From contig CAIWFH010000055.1 of assembly GCA_903911925.1 (NCBI GenBank), positions 1-40,424 of the forward strand: a DNA stretch of 40,424 nucleotides, written 5' to 3'. The notes beneath the pieces are model-generated. The model did no database searches. It was not told the origin of the DNA and saw nothing but the letters and a program-made list of their open reading frames with translations. The translations under genes and the position numbers were made by a program. Shown piece by piece: positions 7,880 through 16,459 of this stretch (position 1 is the first letter of the stretch; each line of letters begins with the position of its first letter). The DNA comes from an uncultured Acidobacteriaceae bacterium. GTDB lineage: Bacteria; Acidobacteriota; Terriglobia; Terriglobales; Acidobacteriaceae.

Positions 7880-8758
7880 TCATAGAGTTTTCAGGCGCTG
7901 GTGAACTCCGTTCCTAACGCTGATTGCAAACATGGCCAAGCGCCGCGGCTCCCAAAAAGGAGACGGCCAGGCACAAAGCGACCGAAACATGTAACCAACT
8001 TCGTTCCGTAATCCGTTGTTTCGAGCGATCAGCCCAGCGCTGCACAACTGCACGGCAAGAATTCGATGCCTCCACGCCCAGCGATTGAGTCCATGCAGAC
8101 CAGCCAGAAGTGTCGTATCGATGATCCGGCCAAGTGCCTCAAGCATCTTCTCCGGATTCGCGCTGAGACTTTTCGGGTAAACGTAGTAGTCCGTCAAAGG
8201 TTCAGCCACTGCTTCGAATTGCCCCATTCGCCGCAGCCGCATCCACATCTCCCAGTCCTCGCATCCATGACTATCAATGCGGAAGCCACCGTCTTGTTCT
8301 ACCGCTGTCCGCCTCACGAGCACTGTCGAAGGAGTAATAGGATTGCAATACCGAAGCATCTTCCTTACCGAAGCTGCGTCTATTGCGGGTTGACGATCAC
8401 GAACACCATTGTCATCGAATGTCTGGATGCCGGTATAAACAAGGACTGTTTCGGGATGAATACATGCCGCCTGGCGCTCCAGTTTCTCGGCGGCCCACCG
8501 GTCATCGGCATCCAGCAGCGCGATCCATTCGCCGGAAGCAGATCGAATCCCCGCATTTCGGGCAGCGCCGGGGCCGCCGTTGGGACACTTGAGGACTGTC
8601 GCGCCCAGGTCTGACGCCAACGCCGCCGTATTGTCAGTTGACCCGTCATCCACCACAATGACTTCCGCCGGCTTCAGCGTCTGCGCGAAGACCGACTCCA
8701 GGCAGCGCGGCAGAAAATGAGCGGCATTATAAGCCGGAATGACTACACTGACCTTCAT
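7880..8758 (-). CDS. Family 2 glycosyltransferase
   Basis: A 292-residue soluble GT-A enzyme. The nucleotide-sugar binding half is clear: MKVSVVIPAYNAAHFLPRCL at the start, DDGS at 37-40, GPGAARNAG at 62-70 and the metal-binding DAD at 83-85. The acceptor half has the CEDWEMWMRL block at about 166-175, with ED as the likely catalytic-base region. It should transfer one sugar to a lipid-linked or polymer acceptor at the inner face of the cytoplasmic membrane; donor and acceptor are unknown. It lies 105 bases downstream of the flippase gene on the same strand and is probably co-transcribed with it as part of the EPS locus. Confidence 0.92.
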   Translation of the reverse strand: MKVSVVIPAYNAAHFLPRCLESVFAQTLKPAEVIVVDDGSTDNTAALASDLGATVLKCPNGGPGAARNAGIRSASGEWIALLDADDRWAAEKLERQAACIHPETVLVYTGIQTFDDNGVRDRQPAIDAASVRKMLRYCNPITPSTVLVRRTAVEQDGGFRIDSHGCEDWEMWMRLRRMGQFEAVAEPLTDYYVYPKSLSANPEKMLEALGRIIDTTLLAGLHGLNRWAWRHRILAVQLCSAGLIARNNGLRNEVGYMFRSLCAWPSPFWEPRRLAMFAISVRNGVHQRLKTL

Positions 8759-8863
8759 GCTCCGTCACCTGTTTGGCTGACTCCGTCCGAAACATCCGGA
8801 TTTGAACGACCATTCCTGCCACACTCTCCACGTCCATGTCTGTGCCGTCACCGCTCTCAAGTT

Positions 8864-10414
8864 TTAGTTGACGGGCGAACCCTCGCTGGCAAGTTCCGGT
8901 CGAATCAACATCGAGAAGAGCTTGTCCAAAGGCATGGCGATTGGCTTCGGCAGCATTGCGGTCAGAGTTCTTAGCCGATCCCGGTCCTCCACCTCAAGCA
9001 CGCGAAGAAGGTAGATGAGCCCGAAAAGAACAAGCAATGAAACCCCTCCCCCCCAGAGAATGCCCCACACTGGCGACAGCCGCTCAGCAATGGCGTGCGC
9101 CGATAGCGAAGCCAGCGCGCTAATCAGGACAATCTTTGCGATATACAGCCAGGGGAGTTTGATCTTGTATAAGGAAATTGCCGCGGCCCACATCAGGCAG
9201 ACTGCTAGAGCCTGTGCCGCTCCATTGCCGATGCATGCGCCCACCGCGCCGTGCGCAGGTATGAGATACCAGGCCACGACAATATCCACAATTCCCGCAA
9301 ATACTGTTGCGGCGATGACATAATTCTGGTGTTCCGAACTCTCCAGAAGGCTCTGCGCGGGAGAAAGAAAGGCCTTGAACATGCACAGAAGAGGAGCCAA
9401 GGCGACCACCATCGCCGCGCCCTCGAATTGGCGCCCGTAGATGAGCAGCAACGCCGGAACCGCGAGCGCTGCCGCGATAAAGTGCAGCGGAATCGACATC
9501 AAGACAATGTAGCGTAAAGTGGAAGCCGCGATGTTGGGTAGCCTGGACTTGTCGCGTCCAAACTGGGCGAAGATGGTCGTGCTGGCAGCCGTGCCAAAGA
9601 TCGTTGCTACCAGCAGTAGTTGCTCGGCCATGGTGAATGCTACCGAATAGAACGATACCTGGCGGATATCCGGGCAGAGGCTTTTCAGCAGGACGATCTC
9701 CGACCGGCCCCAGACAATCAGCGCCACAGCCAGGCTGGCAACGCTCTGCAACGCGAAATTGATCATGCGCTTGCGGAGGCCTTGTGGATGGACATGGGTT
9801 GTCTCCCACGTTCGCACACGCTTCATCGTCGGGAAGAAACGCACCAGAAAATCAATCGTCCTCATGCAAAGCAGCGAAGTGCCGACGCCTACCAATCCCC
9901 AATGAAGCGTCACCGTTGCCGCAATTGCGATGAAGTAGGTGAAGGCCGAAACAACCGAAGCTGGCAGATTTTTCGATAGATCCTCCGTGGCCACATTCGC
10001 CATGGAGGAGACAGAGTTGACCATCGAAGGCCAGATACTCAAAACCAGAAGTGCCGATGCCAGTTTGTACTCCGCATCGGCATCTCTCAGAACCCAAAAA
10101 AGTACGCCGCCGGTTGCCAGCGTCGCCAGGCCTGTCTGCATCAGCAGGGTGCGTAAATAGATGTACCGCGCAGTGCCCCGGTCCCCCATTCCAATAAACT
10201 CGGCCATGTACTTGCGCGTCGTTGCCGGAATGCCAATCCCGCCCAGGCTGCTCACCAATGAGGCGATATAAGAGACGTAAACGATATAGCCATTCTTCGA
10301 CGGTCCAAGATAGCGGTTTATTGCAATCGAGGTAAATAGAGCCACAACGGCGCTGACCAAAAAATCGAGGCCCGACCAGCCGGAATTCTTCGCTATCGTC
10401 TTTGTGTTGGACAT
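8864..10414 (-). CDS. Wzx-type polysaccharide flippase (MOP superfamily)
   Basis: A 516-residue polytopic membrane protein with about 12-14 hydrophobic segments spread over its whole length, the size and pattern of polysaccharide flippases. The N-terminus NSGWSGLDFLVSAVVALFTS, the loop NRYLGPSKNGYIVY and GGIGIPATTRKYMAEF resemble the family. Its role would be to move undecaprenyl-linked repeat units across the cytoplasmic membrane for assembly outside. The ATG at 10414 (MSNTKTIAKN) was chosen because the 50 extra residues available upstream from 10564 look unlike a membrane-protein start. The ribosome binding site is weak. The gene is divergent from the EPS operon head and co-directional with the following GT2. 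Confidence 0.88.
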   Translation of the reverse strand: MSNTKTIAKNSGWSGLDFLVSAVVALFTSIAINRYLGPSKNGYIVYVSYIASLVSSLGGIGIPATTRKYMAEFIGMGDRGTARYIYLRTLLMQTGLATLATGGVLFWVLRDADAEYKLASALLVLSIWPSMVNSVSSMANVATEDLSKNLPASVVSAFTYFIAIAATVTLHWGLVGVGTSLLCMRTIDFLVRFFPTMKRVRTWETTHVHPQGLRKRMINFALQSVASLAVALIVWGRSEIVLLKSLCPDIRQVSFYSVAFTMAEQLLLVATIFGTAASTTIFAQFGRDKSRLPNIAASTLRYIVLMSIPLHFIAAALAVPALLLIYGRQFEGAAMVVALAPLLCMFKAFLSPAQSLLESSEHQNYVIAATVFAGIVDIVVAWYLIPAHGAVGACIGNGAAQALAVCLMWAAAISLYKIKLPWLYIAKIVLISALASLSAHAIAERLSPVWGILWGGGVSLLVLFGLIYLLRVLEVEDRDRLRTLTAMLPKPIAMPLDKLFSMLIRPELASEGSPVN

Positions 10415-10849
10415 CGATTTCCAGCCCTTTGCCTGAAGAAGTCCTCGCCCTCGTTGCGTTGCGTCCAAAAAACGTCGGTTGCGACCGGCGGCGACTCGCG
10501 CGCTGCCGCAAATTATCGAGACTGTTTCGCCTTCCAACAGCGGCCTGTGACAGATTGTTGTCATATCAACTATAGGCTTTGGAGGGCACAGGGTTCTGTT
10601 CCTGGAACTTGAATAGGTTGAAGTTCAATGGCATGCATAGAATCGCACACTCAAATGTCGGTTGCCTGCAATGCAGCCCATCCACCCTTTGCCGCCCACC
10701 GGCGGGGAGCCAGTGTTACATCCTTCTTACGCCGCTGGCATGAGTTCCTGAAGCCGTGAGAAGAATCGGGATAACTGAAACCAATCTGTCACCGGTTTTT
10801 TCATGAAAGCGAGGGCAATGACTAAACTCATTCAAAATGAACACTTTGC

Positions 10850-10862
10850 ATTGTTCAACAAT
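10850..10862. promoter_or_regulatory. 13-bp palindrome ATTGTTCAACAAT, putative operator
   Basis: A perfect palindrome with a one-base centre, about 380 bases upstream of the EPS regulator gene. Its position far upstream would suit an enhancer-type binding site; this is inference. Confidence 0.4.
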
Positions 10863-11195
10863 CTTCGGGTATCGCTGTCGCAGGTATCGCTCAAGTCATG
10901 TTTTCTGTAGGGTTACCTTTGGCCGGAATAGTCCTTTCCCCGCTCTCGAGCGATTGCAATACCCGAATGAGACACATCGACCCGGGGTAATTCTCTGCTA
11001 ATTCTCCCCAAACAATAACGAGCTTTCATCAAAAAAGTAGAAAACTTCTTCCACTTTGTAGGGTAAAGAATGGCATAATTCATTACATCATAAAGGAAAC
11101 TCTTTTTCTCCTCTCAGGCGATGGTGCGTCCTCGAGTCGCGCCATAGACCGGGTATTCCACATGGAAGACCCATTTAGGCCCCTGTCCTCAGGTT

Positions 11196-11211
11196 TGGAA
11201 CATGCATCGCT
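11196..11211 (+). promoter_or_regulatory. Putative sigma-54 type -24/-12 promoter
   Basis: TGGAAC-N5-TCGCT has the invariant GG (11197-11198) and GC (11209-11210) separated by exactly 10 bases. It differs from TGGCAC-N5-TTGCW at two positions. It would start transcription about 20 bases before ATG 11241, with the AAGGA ribosome binding site at 11230-11234 in the leader. It was found by eye and not scored against background. Confidence 0.45.
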
Positions 11212-11240
11212 GTAGCGTGGGTGTAAAGTAAGGACCCTAT

Positions 11241-12158
11241 ATGGCATTCAATGCAACCATCCAAGGCGTAAAACGGCAATCAAGACCGTCTACCCCTGTT
11301 AATGCGCAGCTTCAACGTGCGATTGCCAGCATAGCAGAGAGCAACTGCCCGGCTTTGATCGTGGGTGAACGTGGCGTTGGGAAGCGCTCTATTGCCGCTC
11401 AAATCCACGCGCAGGCGCATCGGTCTCGCTGCACTTACACAGAGATTGAAGCTGCCGATGCCGACGCTCCGGCTATCTTGTCCGCTTTCGCCACCAAGGG
11501 GACAGTTTATCTTGCAGAGATCGGTGACCTGAGCCTTCCTTTGCAAGCACTCATCATCGAGAACTATTTTCGCTCCGAACAGGCACAAACATGCCGTCTT
11601 CTATGTGGGTCGAGCCGCGAACTGCTGGAAGAGGTCAAGACCGGGCGCTTGAGCGAAGAATTTTATTATCTGGTCTCGGCGGTTACAATCCGGATCTCTC
11701 CACTGCGCTGTAGAAAGTCCGAAATTCTCCCCATCGTCGACGATCTCTTAACCCAGTACTCCAAGCAGTTCGACCGTCCGAGGCCAGTCCTGCAAGAGGA
11801 GATCGTGGGATTCCTGATGGATCACAACTGGCCCCGCAATCTCTCCGAACTTCACACCGCGATCAAGACCTTTGTCGTAATCGGAGACCAGTCTGTCTCC
11901 CTCGCCGCACTGAAGGCGGCGGCGCCCGCCATGAAGTCATATGGGTGTCGCGAGACCCTGTCGCTCAAGGAAGCCACCCGCGCCGCATCCTCGCAAATCG
12001 AGCGCCAGCTGATCTCCGAGGTTCTGATCTCCACCGGCGGAAATCGCAAACGCGCCGCAGATCGACTCGGAATCAGCTACAAGGCTCTGCTTTACAAACT
12101 CAAGCAAGTCAGCGCGGAGCTCCAGCCTCCATCCAACAGGAACGGAGCCGCACGATGA
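11241..12158 (+). CDS. Degenerate NtrC-like (sigma-54 activator-type) regulator
   Basis: A 305-residue protein with a sigma-54-activator-like AAA+ domain (about 20-210) and a C-terminal Fis-type HTH (GGNRKRAADRLGISYKALLYKLKQ, about 266-289). Walker A is present (GERGVGK, 42-48). The Walker B Asp is Ala (VYLAEIG, 89-95), the segment that should carry GAFTGA is missing, and both arginine-finger positions in the LSEEFYYLVS block (137-146) are changed. Sensor II, normally GNVREL, reads RNLSEL. It has no receiver domain. It probably binds DNA and may bind ATP, but is unlikely to remodel sigma-54 holoenzyme itself. It heads the EPS operon; its stop overlaps the next start by ATGA, so it probably controls this cluster. 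Confidence 0.85.
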   Translation: MAFNATIQGVKRQSRPSTPVNAQLQRAIASIAESNCPALIVGERGVGKRSIAAQIHAQAHRSRCTYTEIEAADADAPAILSAFATKGTVYLAEIGDLSLPLQALIIENYFRSEQAQTCRLLCGSSRELLEEVKTGRLSEEFYYLVSAVTIRISPLRCRKSEILPIVDDLLTQYSKQFDRPRPVLQEEIVGFLMDHNWPRNLSELHTAIKTFVVIGDQSVSLAALKAAAPAMKSYGCRETLSLKEATRAASSQIERQLISEVLISTGGNRKRAADRLGISYKALLYKLKQVSAELQPPSNRNGAAR

Positions 12159-12763
12159 ACGCAGGGAAGCTTTTCATTCCAGTTCTATTCGTGACGCTCT
12201 TCTGCCAAGCCCAGGTTAGCGTGCCGGCGAATAGGTCTGTCGCAAAGCCCTCTGCGCCTCCTGCGGTCTGCGCCGCTTCAGGCGAGAGCTATGTCATCGG
12301 CCCGTCAGATGTTATTACCGTCACCGTATGGAAAGAGCCCAACCTCTCGGGCAATCTTCTCGTCCGCCCTGACGGCATGATCTCGATGTCGTTACTTGGC
12401 GATATTCAGGCCTCTGGCATGAACCCGCTGCAACTATCGGACCAAATCAAAACAAAGCTCAAGAGGTATATCCAGAACCCGAACGTCACCGTAGTACTCA
12501 CCCAAATCAACAGCAAGAAGGTTTTTCTACTCGGTGAGGTTGAGAAAAAAGGACCTGTCGATATGACGCCCGGGATGACCGTGCTCCAGGCAATCGCCAG
12601 CGCCGGCGGTCTCACCGACTTCGCCAATACAAGGAAGATATACATCCTGCGCGACGAAGGCGGAAACCACCAGAGGATTGCGGTGCGCTACAAGGAAGCC
12701 TTGAAGGGCAACAATGAACTCAATCTCATACTTAAATCCGGCGACACCATCGTAGTCCCGTAA
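12155..12763 (+). CDS. Wza-like polysaccharide export protein
   Basis: A 202-residue secreted protein with an N-terminal signal-like segment (1-20). The polysaccharide-export domain follows (about 44-118: YVIGPSDVITVTVWKEPNLSG, then RPDGMISMSLLGDIQASGM), then an SLBB-type domain (about 120-202: KKVFLLGEVEKKGPVDMTPG, then SGDTIVVP). Wza-type proteins form the periplasmic and outer-membrane conduit for the polymer. It is shorter than E. coli Wza (about 380 residues), with one SLBB-like repeat and no C-terminal membrane-spanning helix, so it may need a partner such as the barrel protein encoded next. Cys17 does not sit in a good lipobox. The ATG at 12155 overlaps the preceding TGA and follows GGAG. 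Confidence 0.9.
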   Translation: MNAGKLFIPVLFVTLFCQAQVSVPANRSVAKPSAPPAVCAASGESYVIGPSDVITVTVWKEPNLSGNLLVRPDGMISMSLLGDIQASGMNPLQLSDQIKTKLKRYIQNPNVTVVLTQINSKKVFLLGEVEKKGPVDMTPGMTVLQAIASAGGLTDFANTRKIYILRDEGGNHQRIAVRYKEALKGNNELNLILKSGDTIVVP

Positions 12764-12772
12764 GGCGTTCAG

Positions 12773-13996
12773 ATGAAGACGATTCTCAAACTCGGGGCAT
12801 TCCTCATTACCGCATGTATTGCAGCGGATGCCCAGGTTGTGCCCCAGGCGACGGCAAGTCGCGCCAATCTGAATTATGCCCTGCGCTATTCTCAGTCCGG
12901 AGTTTTCCAAAACGATAACCAAACCAGTTGGCAAATGAACGCTTCCGCTGAAGTCGATTGTGCAAACGGCAACGAACGTTTCCCGTTCACCCTGGACTAT
13001 GGAGGCGGCTACACCCGGAACCTGGCCGGCCCATCCATTGCCACTGGGGTCTTTCAGCGTCTTCTGATCTCCCAGGGCTATGCAGCCAGGCGTTGGAACG
13101 TCCTCGCCAGCGACAGTGTTTACTATCTTCCCCAATCCCCGGCTATCGGCTTCTCAGGAATCCCCGGCACCGGGGAACCGATCGGCGGTTCTGGCTCAAT
13201 TCCGTCGTCCACCCTGCCGATCCTCGCCGTGAATACCAGGATTGTCAATAACGACGCAAAGGCTGAATTCGGAGTGGATCTCAACAACCTGACCACCCTG
13301 AGCCTCGGCGGCAAGTCACAAACTTTGCGCTTCCTTGACGGCAACGGGCAAGACACAGATGCGCCGGCAGCAAATGCGCGGATTTCCCAGCGCCTCGATG
13401 CGCGGAATTCGCTTGCAGGCGAGTTCTCTTACTCTCGCTTCAGCTACGGTGATTCCACTTTCACGTTAGCAATTAACACCGTGTTGATTGACTACCATCG
13501 CGCATGGACCCGGCATATCTCCACAGATGCTTCCGTGGGACCGCAGTGGGTCAAAGATTCTGAAAAAGCGGCCCTGCCTGCCTCAACAAGGTTTTCAGCA
13601 AGCGCGGCGCTTAACTACCGATTCCGCTTTGGCTCAACGAATTTGAGCTACAACCATCAGGTCAACAGTGGCGGCGGATTTCTGCTGGGCACCATGTCCG
13701 ATTCCGCTGACCTTGGCTACTCGCATGAATTCGGCAGGAACTTCGGTATCGGAATCTCTGGAGGCTACGCGCGCCACAGCGGATTAACAAACAACGAAAT
13801 TATCAGCGGAAGAGTTGGAGGAGTTCAGGCTACCTGGCGGTTGAACAGGTACGTCTCTCTATTCGTTGATTACACGGCGATAGACCAGTCGAGTTCCTCG
13901 TCTTCCCCTCAAAATAACCTCCTCAACCAATTGGAACAAGTTTTCGCTTTCGGCATCGGGTACGCCCCGCGTGCAACACGCCACGCCAGGTACTAG
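12773..13996 (+). CDS. Outer-membrane beta-barrel protein of the EPS operon
   Basis: A 407-residue protein with a signal peptide (about 1-20, ending ADAQ) and then a long series of alternating hydrophobic/polar strands with frequent aromatic residues, as in NLNYALRYSQSG, FPFTLDYGGGYTRN and TRFSASAALNYRFRFGSTNLSYNH. The last strand ends at YAPRATRHARY, with no classical terminal Phe. It lies between the Wza-like and Wzz genes. Barrel proteins in this position are thought to form or assist the outer-membrane exit of the polysaccharide. No catalytic motif is visible. The barrel call is good; the export role is inferred from context. Confidence 0.75.
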   Translation: MKTILKLGAFLITACIAADAQVVPQATASRANLNYALRYSQSGVFQNDNQTSWQMNASAEVDCANGNERFPFTLDYGGGYTRNLAGPSIATGVFQRLLISQGYAARRWNVLASDSVYYLPQSPAIGFSGIPGTGEPIGGSGSIPSSTLPILAVNTRIVNNDAKAEFGVDLNNLTTLSLGGKSQTLRFLDGNGQDTDAPAANARISQRLDARNSLAGEFSYSRFSYGDSTFTLAINTVLIDYHRAWTRHISTDASVGPQWVKDSEKAALPASTRFSASAALNYRFRFGSTNLSYNHQVNSGGGFLLGTMSDSADLGYSHEFGRNFGIGISGGYARHSGLTNNEIISGRVGGVQATWRLNRYVSLFVDYTAIDQSSSSSSPQNNLLNQLEQVFAFGIGYAPRATRHARY

Positions 13997-14012
13997 GGCC
14001 GCAAGGAGTCGT

Positions 14013-15524
14013 ATGTTAGGACATCGTGAATTGACAATGCAAGACTACGCCGGGATACTGAAACGGCGATTCTGGCTGACTCTCGCCTGTGCGGCCGCCG
14101 GGCTGGTTGCCGGCGTGGGCATTGGTCATGTTCTGCCGCCTCAGTTCATATCCACCACCAAGGTGCTTGTCGAGCAGCAAAAGGTCTCAGAGGATTATGT
14201 AAAGCCCGTCGTTAAAGAAGATCTCGAGGGGCGCCTCGCATCGATGAGGGAACAAATTCTGAGCCGTTCGCGAATCCAGCCGATCATAGAGCGCTTCAAT
14301 CTGTTTCCCAGCAGTAAATACACCATGGACGACCGCATCGAGTTAACGCAGAAAGCAATCGGAATTCAGCCCATGCCCTCAGGGCAATCTCATGGAATGC
14401 CCGGCTTCTCCATTACCTTCAAGGCACAGGACGCGCACACCGCGCAACTGGTATGCGGCGAAATCACCTCGCTCTTCGTCAGCGACAATCTCAAGGCGCG
14501 CGAGCAGTCTGCCAATGGCACTACCGATTTCCTAAGACAGCAACTGGACGACTCAAAAAGGAATCTCGACGAGCAGGACGCGAAGCTCGCGGCCTTTCAA
14601 CAGAAAAATATCGGCAGGCTTCCCGATCAGAGCGCGTCGAATGCGAACGCCCTTCAGTCGCTTACAACCCAACTGGAAGCCACAACGCAATCGCTAAATC
14701 GTGCTCAGCAAAATGTCACATTTCTCGAATCAATGGTCTCCCAGCAGACCCGCGATCAGCAGCGTGCGGACTCGCCCGCGGCCAGCCTGGTTGACGTGCA
14801 CAAAGCACAACTCAACTCGCTCCTGGCCGAAAAGCTGGAGTTGCAGAATCTCTACACTCCCGACCATCCCGATGTGGTCGCCATCTCTCGCAAAATTGCC
14901 GACCTGCAAGCCGAGATTGCTCACGCCCCTGCGCAGTTTTCGCCTGTAGCAGCCGCAGCGGTGGTTCCAGACACGCCGCAGCTCCAACAACTCAAGGCGC
15001 AGCTTCGCGCGGCGCAACAGTCAATGACTATCGCAAAACAGGAACAGGCGCAGATCGAACAGCAGATTCGCACCTATGAGTCGAGAATTGAGTCGAGCCC
15101 GATGGTCGAGGAAGAGTACAAGCAGGTCACTCGAGATCATGAGACGGCTCTCCAGTTCTATAACACGCTCTTGACCAAAATGAATGAATCGTCCATGGCC
15201 ACCGCCCTTGAACGCCGGCAGCAGGGCGAGCAGTTCAGCGTGATGGATGCTCCAAACCTTCCCGACGCTCCTGCCTTTCCGAACCGGCGCATGCTTGCGG
15301 CTGGAGGGCTTTTCGCCGGCCTGGCTCTAGGCATGCTCATCGCAGGGCTGCTGGAGTATCGCGACACCTCCCTTCGCAACGAGAGAGACGTGTGGGCCTT
15401 CACCAAGCTGCCAACTCTGGCCATTATCTCCCGCATCGACGATCTTCCCCAGCCTCTTGAACCTCGCGCTCATTGGATGCTCTTTTCACGGGCCAACGGG
15501 CATGCAGAAAGCGTGCGTGAATAA
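14013..15524 (+). CDS. Wzz/chain-length determinant, polysaccharide co-polymerase
   Basis: A 503-residue membrane protein with the Wzz architecture. A short cytoplasmic N-terminus (MQDYAGILKRRFW) leads into TM1 (about 20-41), then a large periplasmic region with long heptad-rich coiled coil (about 180-375), and TM2 at 427-447 just after the Pro-rich PNLPDAPAFPNRR. It ends with a 55-residue cytoplasmic tail and no kinase domain; the kinase is a separate gene downstream. It would set polymer length and link polymerisation to export. The ATG at 14013 has AAGGAG four bases upstream, 16 bases after the previous stop. The next gene starts two bases after its stop. Confidence 0.9.
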   Translation: MLGHRELTMQDYAGILKRRFWLTLACAAAGLVAGVGIGHVLPPQFISTTKVLVEQQKVSEDYVKPVVKEDLEGRLASMREQILSRSRIQPIIERFNLFPSSKYTMDDRIELTQKAIGIQPMPSGQSHGMPGFSITFKAQDAHTAQLVCGEITSLFVSDNLKAREQSANGTTDFLRQQLDDSKRNLDEQDAKLAAFQQKNIGRLPDQSASNANALQSLTTQLEATTQSLNRAQQNVTFLESMVSQQTRDQQRADSPAASLVDVHKAQLNSLLAEKLELQNLYTPDHPDVVAISRKIADLQAEIAHAPAQFSPVAAAAVVPDTPQLQQLKAQLRAAQQSMTIAKQEQAQIEQQIRTYESRIESSPMVEEEYKQVTRDHETALQFYNTLLTKMNESSMATALERRQQGEQFSVMDAPNLPDAPAFPNRRMLAAGGLFAGLALGMLIAGLLEYRDTSLRNERDVWAFTKLPTLAIISRIDDLPQPLEPRAHWMLFSRANGHAESVRE

Positions 15525-15526
15525 TC

Positions 15527-16459
15527 ATGTACAGAACATTCTTCGGCCTTAACGCCCTGCCTTTCGCGGCAAGTCCCGATCCGCGGTTTCTTTACAAGAC
15601 GCCCCAGATCCGCGAAGCGCTTGCCTGCCTGCAATACGGCATTGCCGCGCGCAAGGGCTTTGTCGTCATGACAGGCGAGATTGGCACGGGAAAAACAACT
15701 CTGCTCAAGACTGTCCTCAGATCTTTCGTCCAGGATCGCTTTTTGACGGCCTTCGTCTTCAATCCGCGTCTCAATGTCCTCGACTTTCTTGAATTCGTGC
15801 TCACCGACTTTGGCATTCCGCCCGTTACGCGAACCAAGTCAGGCATGCTCCTGCAGTTTAATAGCTGGCTGCTTGAACGCTACCGCGAACATCGCTTGTG
15901 CGCCATTGTGGTTGATGAAGCCCAGAACCTCTCGTCGGAGTTGCTTGAAGAGATTCGTTTGCTGACCAACCTTGAAACCTCATCGGAGAAACTGGTGCAA
16001 ATCGTGCTTTCCGGGCAGCCGGAACTCGAAATCAAGCTTTGCGATCCCCACGTTCGCCAGCTTCGCCAGCGTATTGCGATTTGGTGCAAGACTATGCCGC
16101 TGGCAAGGGAGGAGACCATTGCTTATATCGCTGAAAGATTGCGCATCGCCGGAGCAAGCCAACCCGTGCTCACCCCCGAAGCATCGCAACTCGTCTATCG
16201 GTACTCGAATGGAATTCCTCGACTCATTAATTTGATTTGCGAGCACGCGATGATCACTGCATACGCGGAGCAGGTCAAGCCCATCACTCCCGGCATTATT
16301 GAATCGGTCTGCACCGAGTTGGATTTGCACGGCCAGTCCTCCTCGGCTTCACCGATAGCTCTGTCTGATTTGCATGAGAATGCTTCGCCCGATGACGTCA
16401 TCGAAACCGCGGAGGCCATTGCGTATGGCACACGTTCCATGAAGGGCAGTGGGATATGA
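15527..16459 (+). CDS. ExeA-like AAA ATPase of the EPS locus
   Basis: A 310-residue ATPase. The N-terminus MYRTFFGLNALPFAASPDPRF, Walker A GEIGTGKTT (50-58) and Walker B AIVVDEAQNLS (126-136) match the ExeA/general-secretion ATPase type. The ATPase paired with XrtA exosortase EPS loci belongs to the same type. LSGQPEL and RQRIAIWCKTMPL follow as the sensor regions. About 50 C-terminal residues are acidic and look disordered. The role in polysaccharide secretion is inferred from its place between Wzz and BY-kinase genes. Its stop overlaps the kinase start (ATGA). Confidence 0.88.
   Translation: MYRTFFGLNALPFAASPDPRFLYKTPQIREALACLQYGIAARKGFVVMTGEIGTGKTTLLKTVLRSFVQDRFLTAFVFNPRLNVLDFLEFVLTDFGIPPVTRTKSGMLLQFNSWLLERYREHRLCAIVVDEAQNLSSELLEEIRLLTNLETSSEKLVQIVLSGQPELEIKLCDPHVRQLRQRIAIWCKTMPLAREETIAYIAERLRIAGASQPVLTPEASQLVYRYSNGIPRLINLICEHAMITAYAEQVKPITPGIIESVCTELDLHGQSSSASPIALSDLHENASPDDVIETAEAIAYGTRSMKGSGI

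Larger units (their letters stand above)
10415..11240. other. Long divergent regulatory region of the EPS locus
   Basis: An 826-base gap between the flippase gene (minus) and the regulator gene (plus), with no supported gene. It contains a small GC hairpin CCGCC-CACC-GGCGG at 10692-10705, the palindrome at 10850-10862, an AT-rich stretch around 11020-11115, and a GG-N10-GC element at 11196-11211. This looks like a control region for both transcripts. Confidence 0.6.

Noticed and set aside
10692..10705. CCGCC-CACC-GGCGG hairpin as a terminator
   Set aside because: There is no T-run on either strand and no gene ends next to it.
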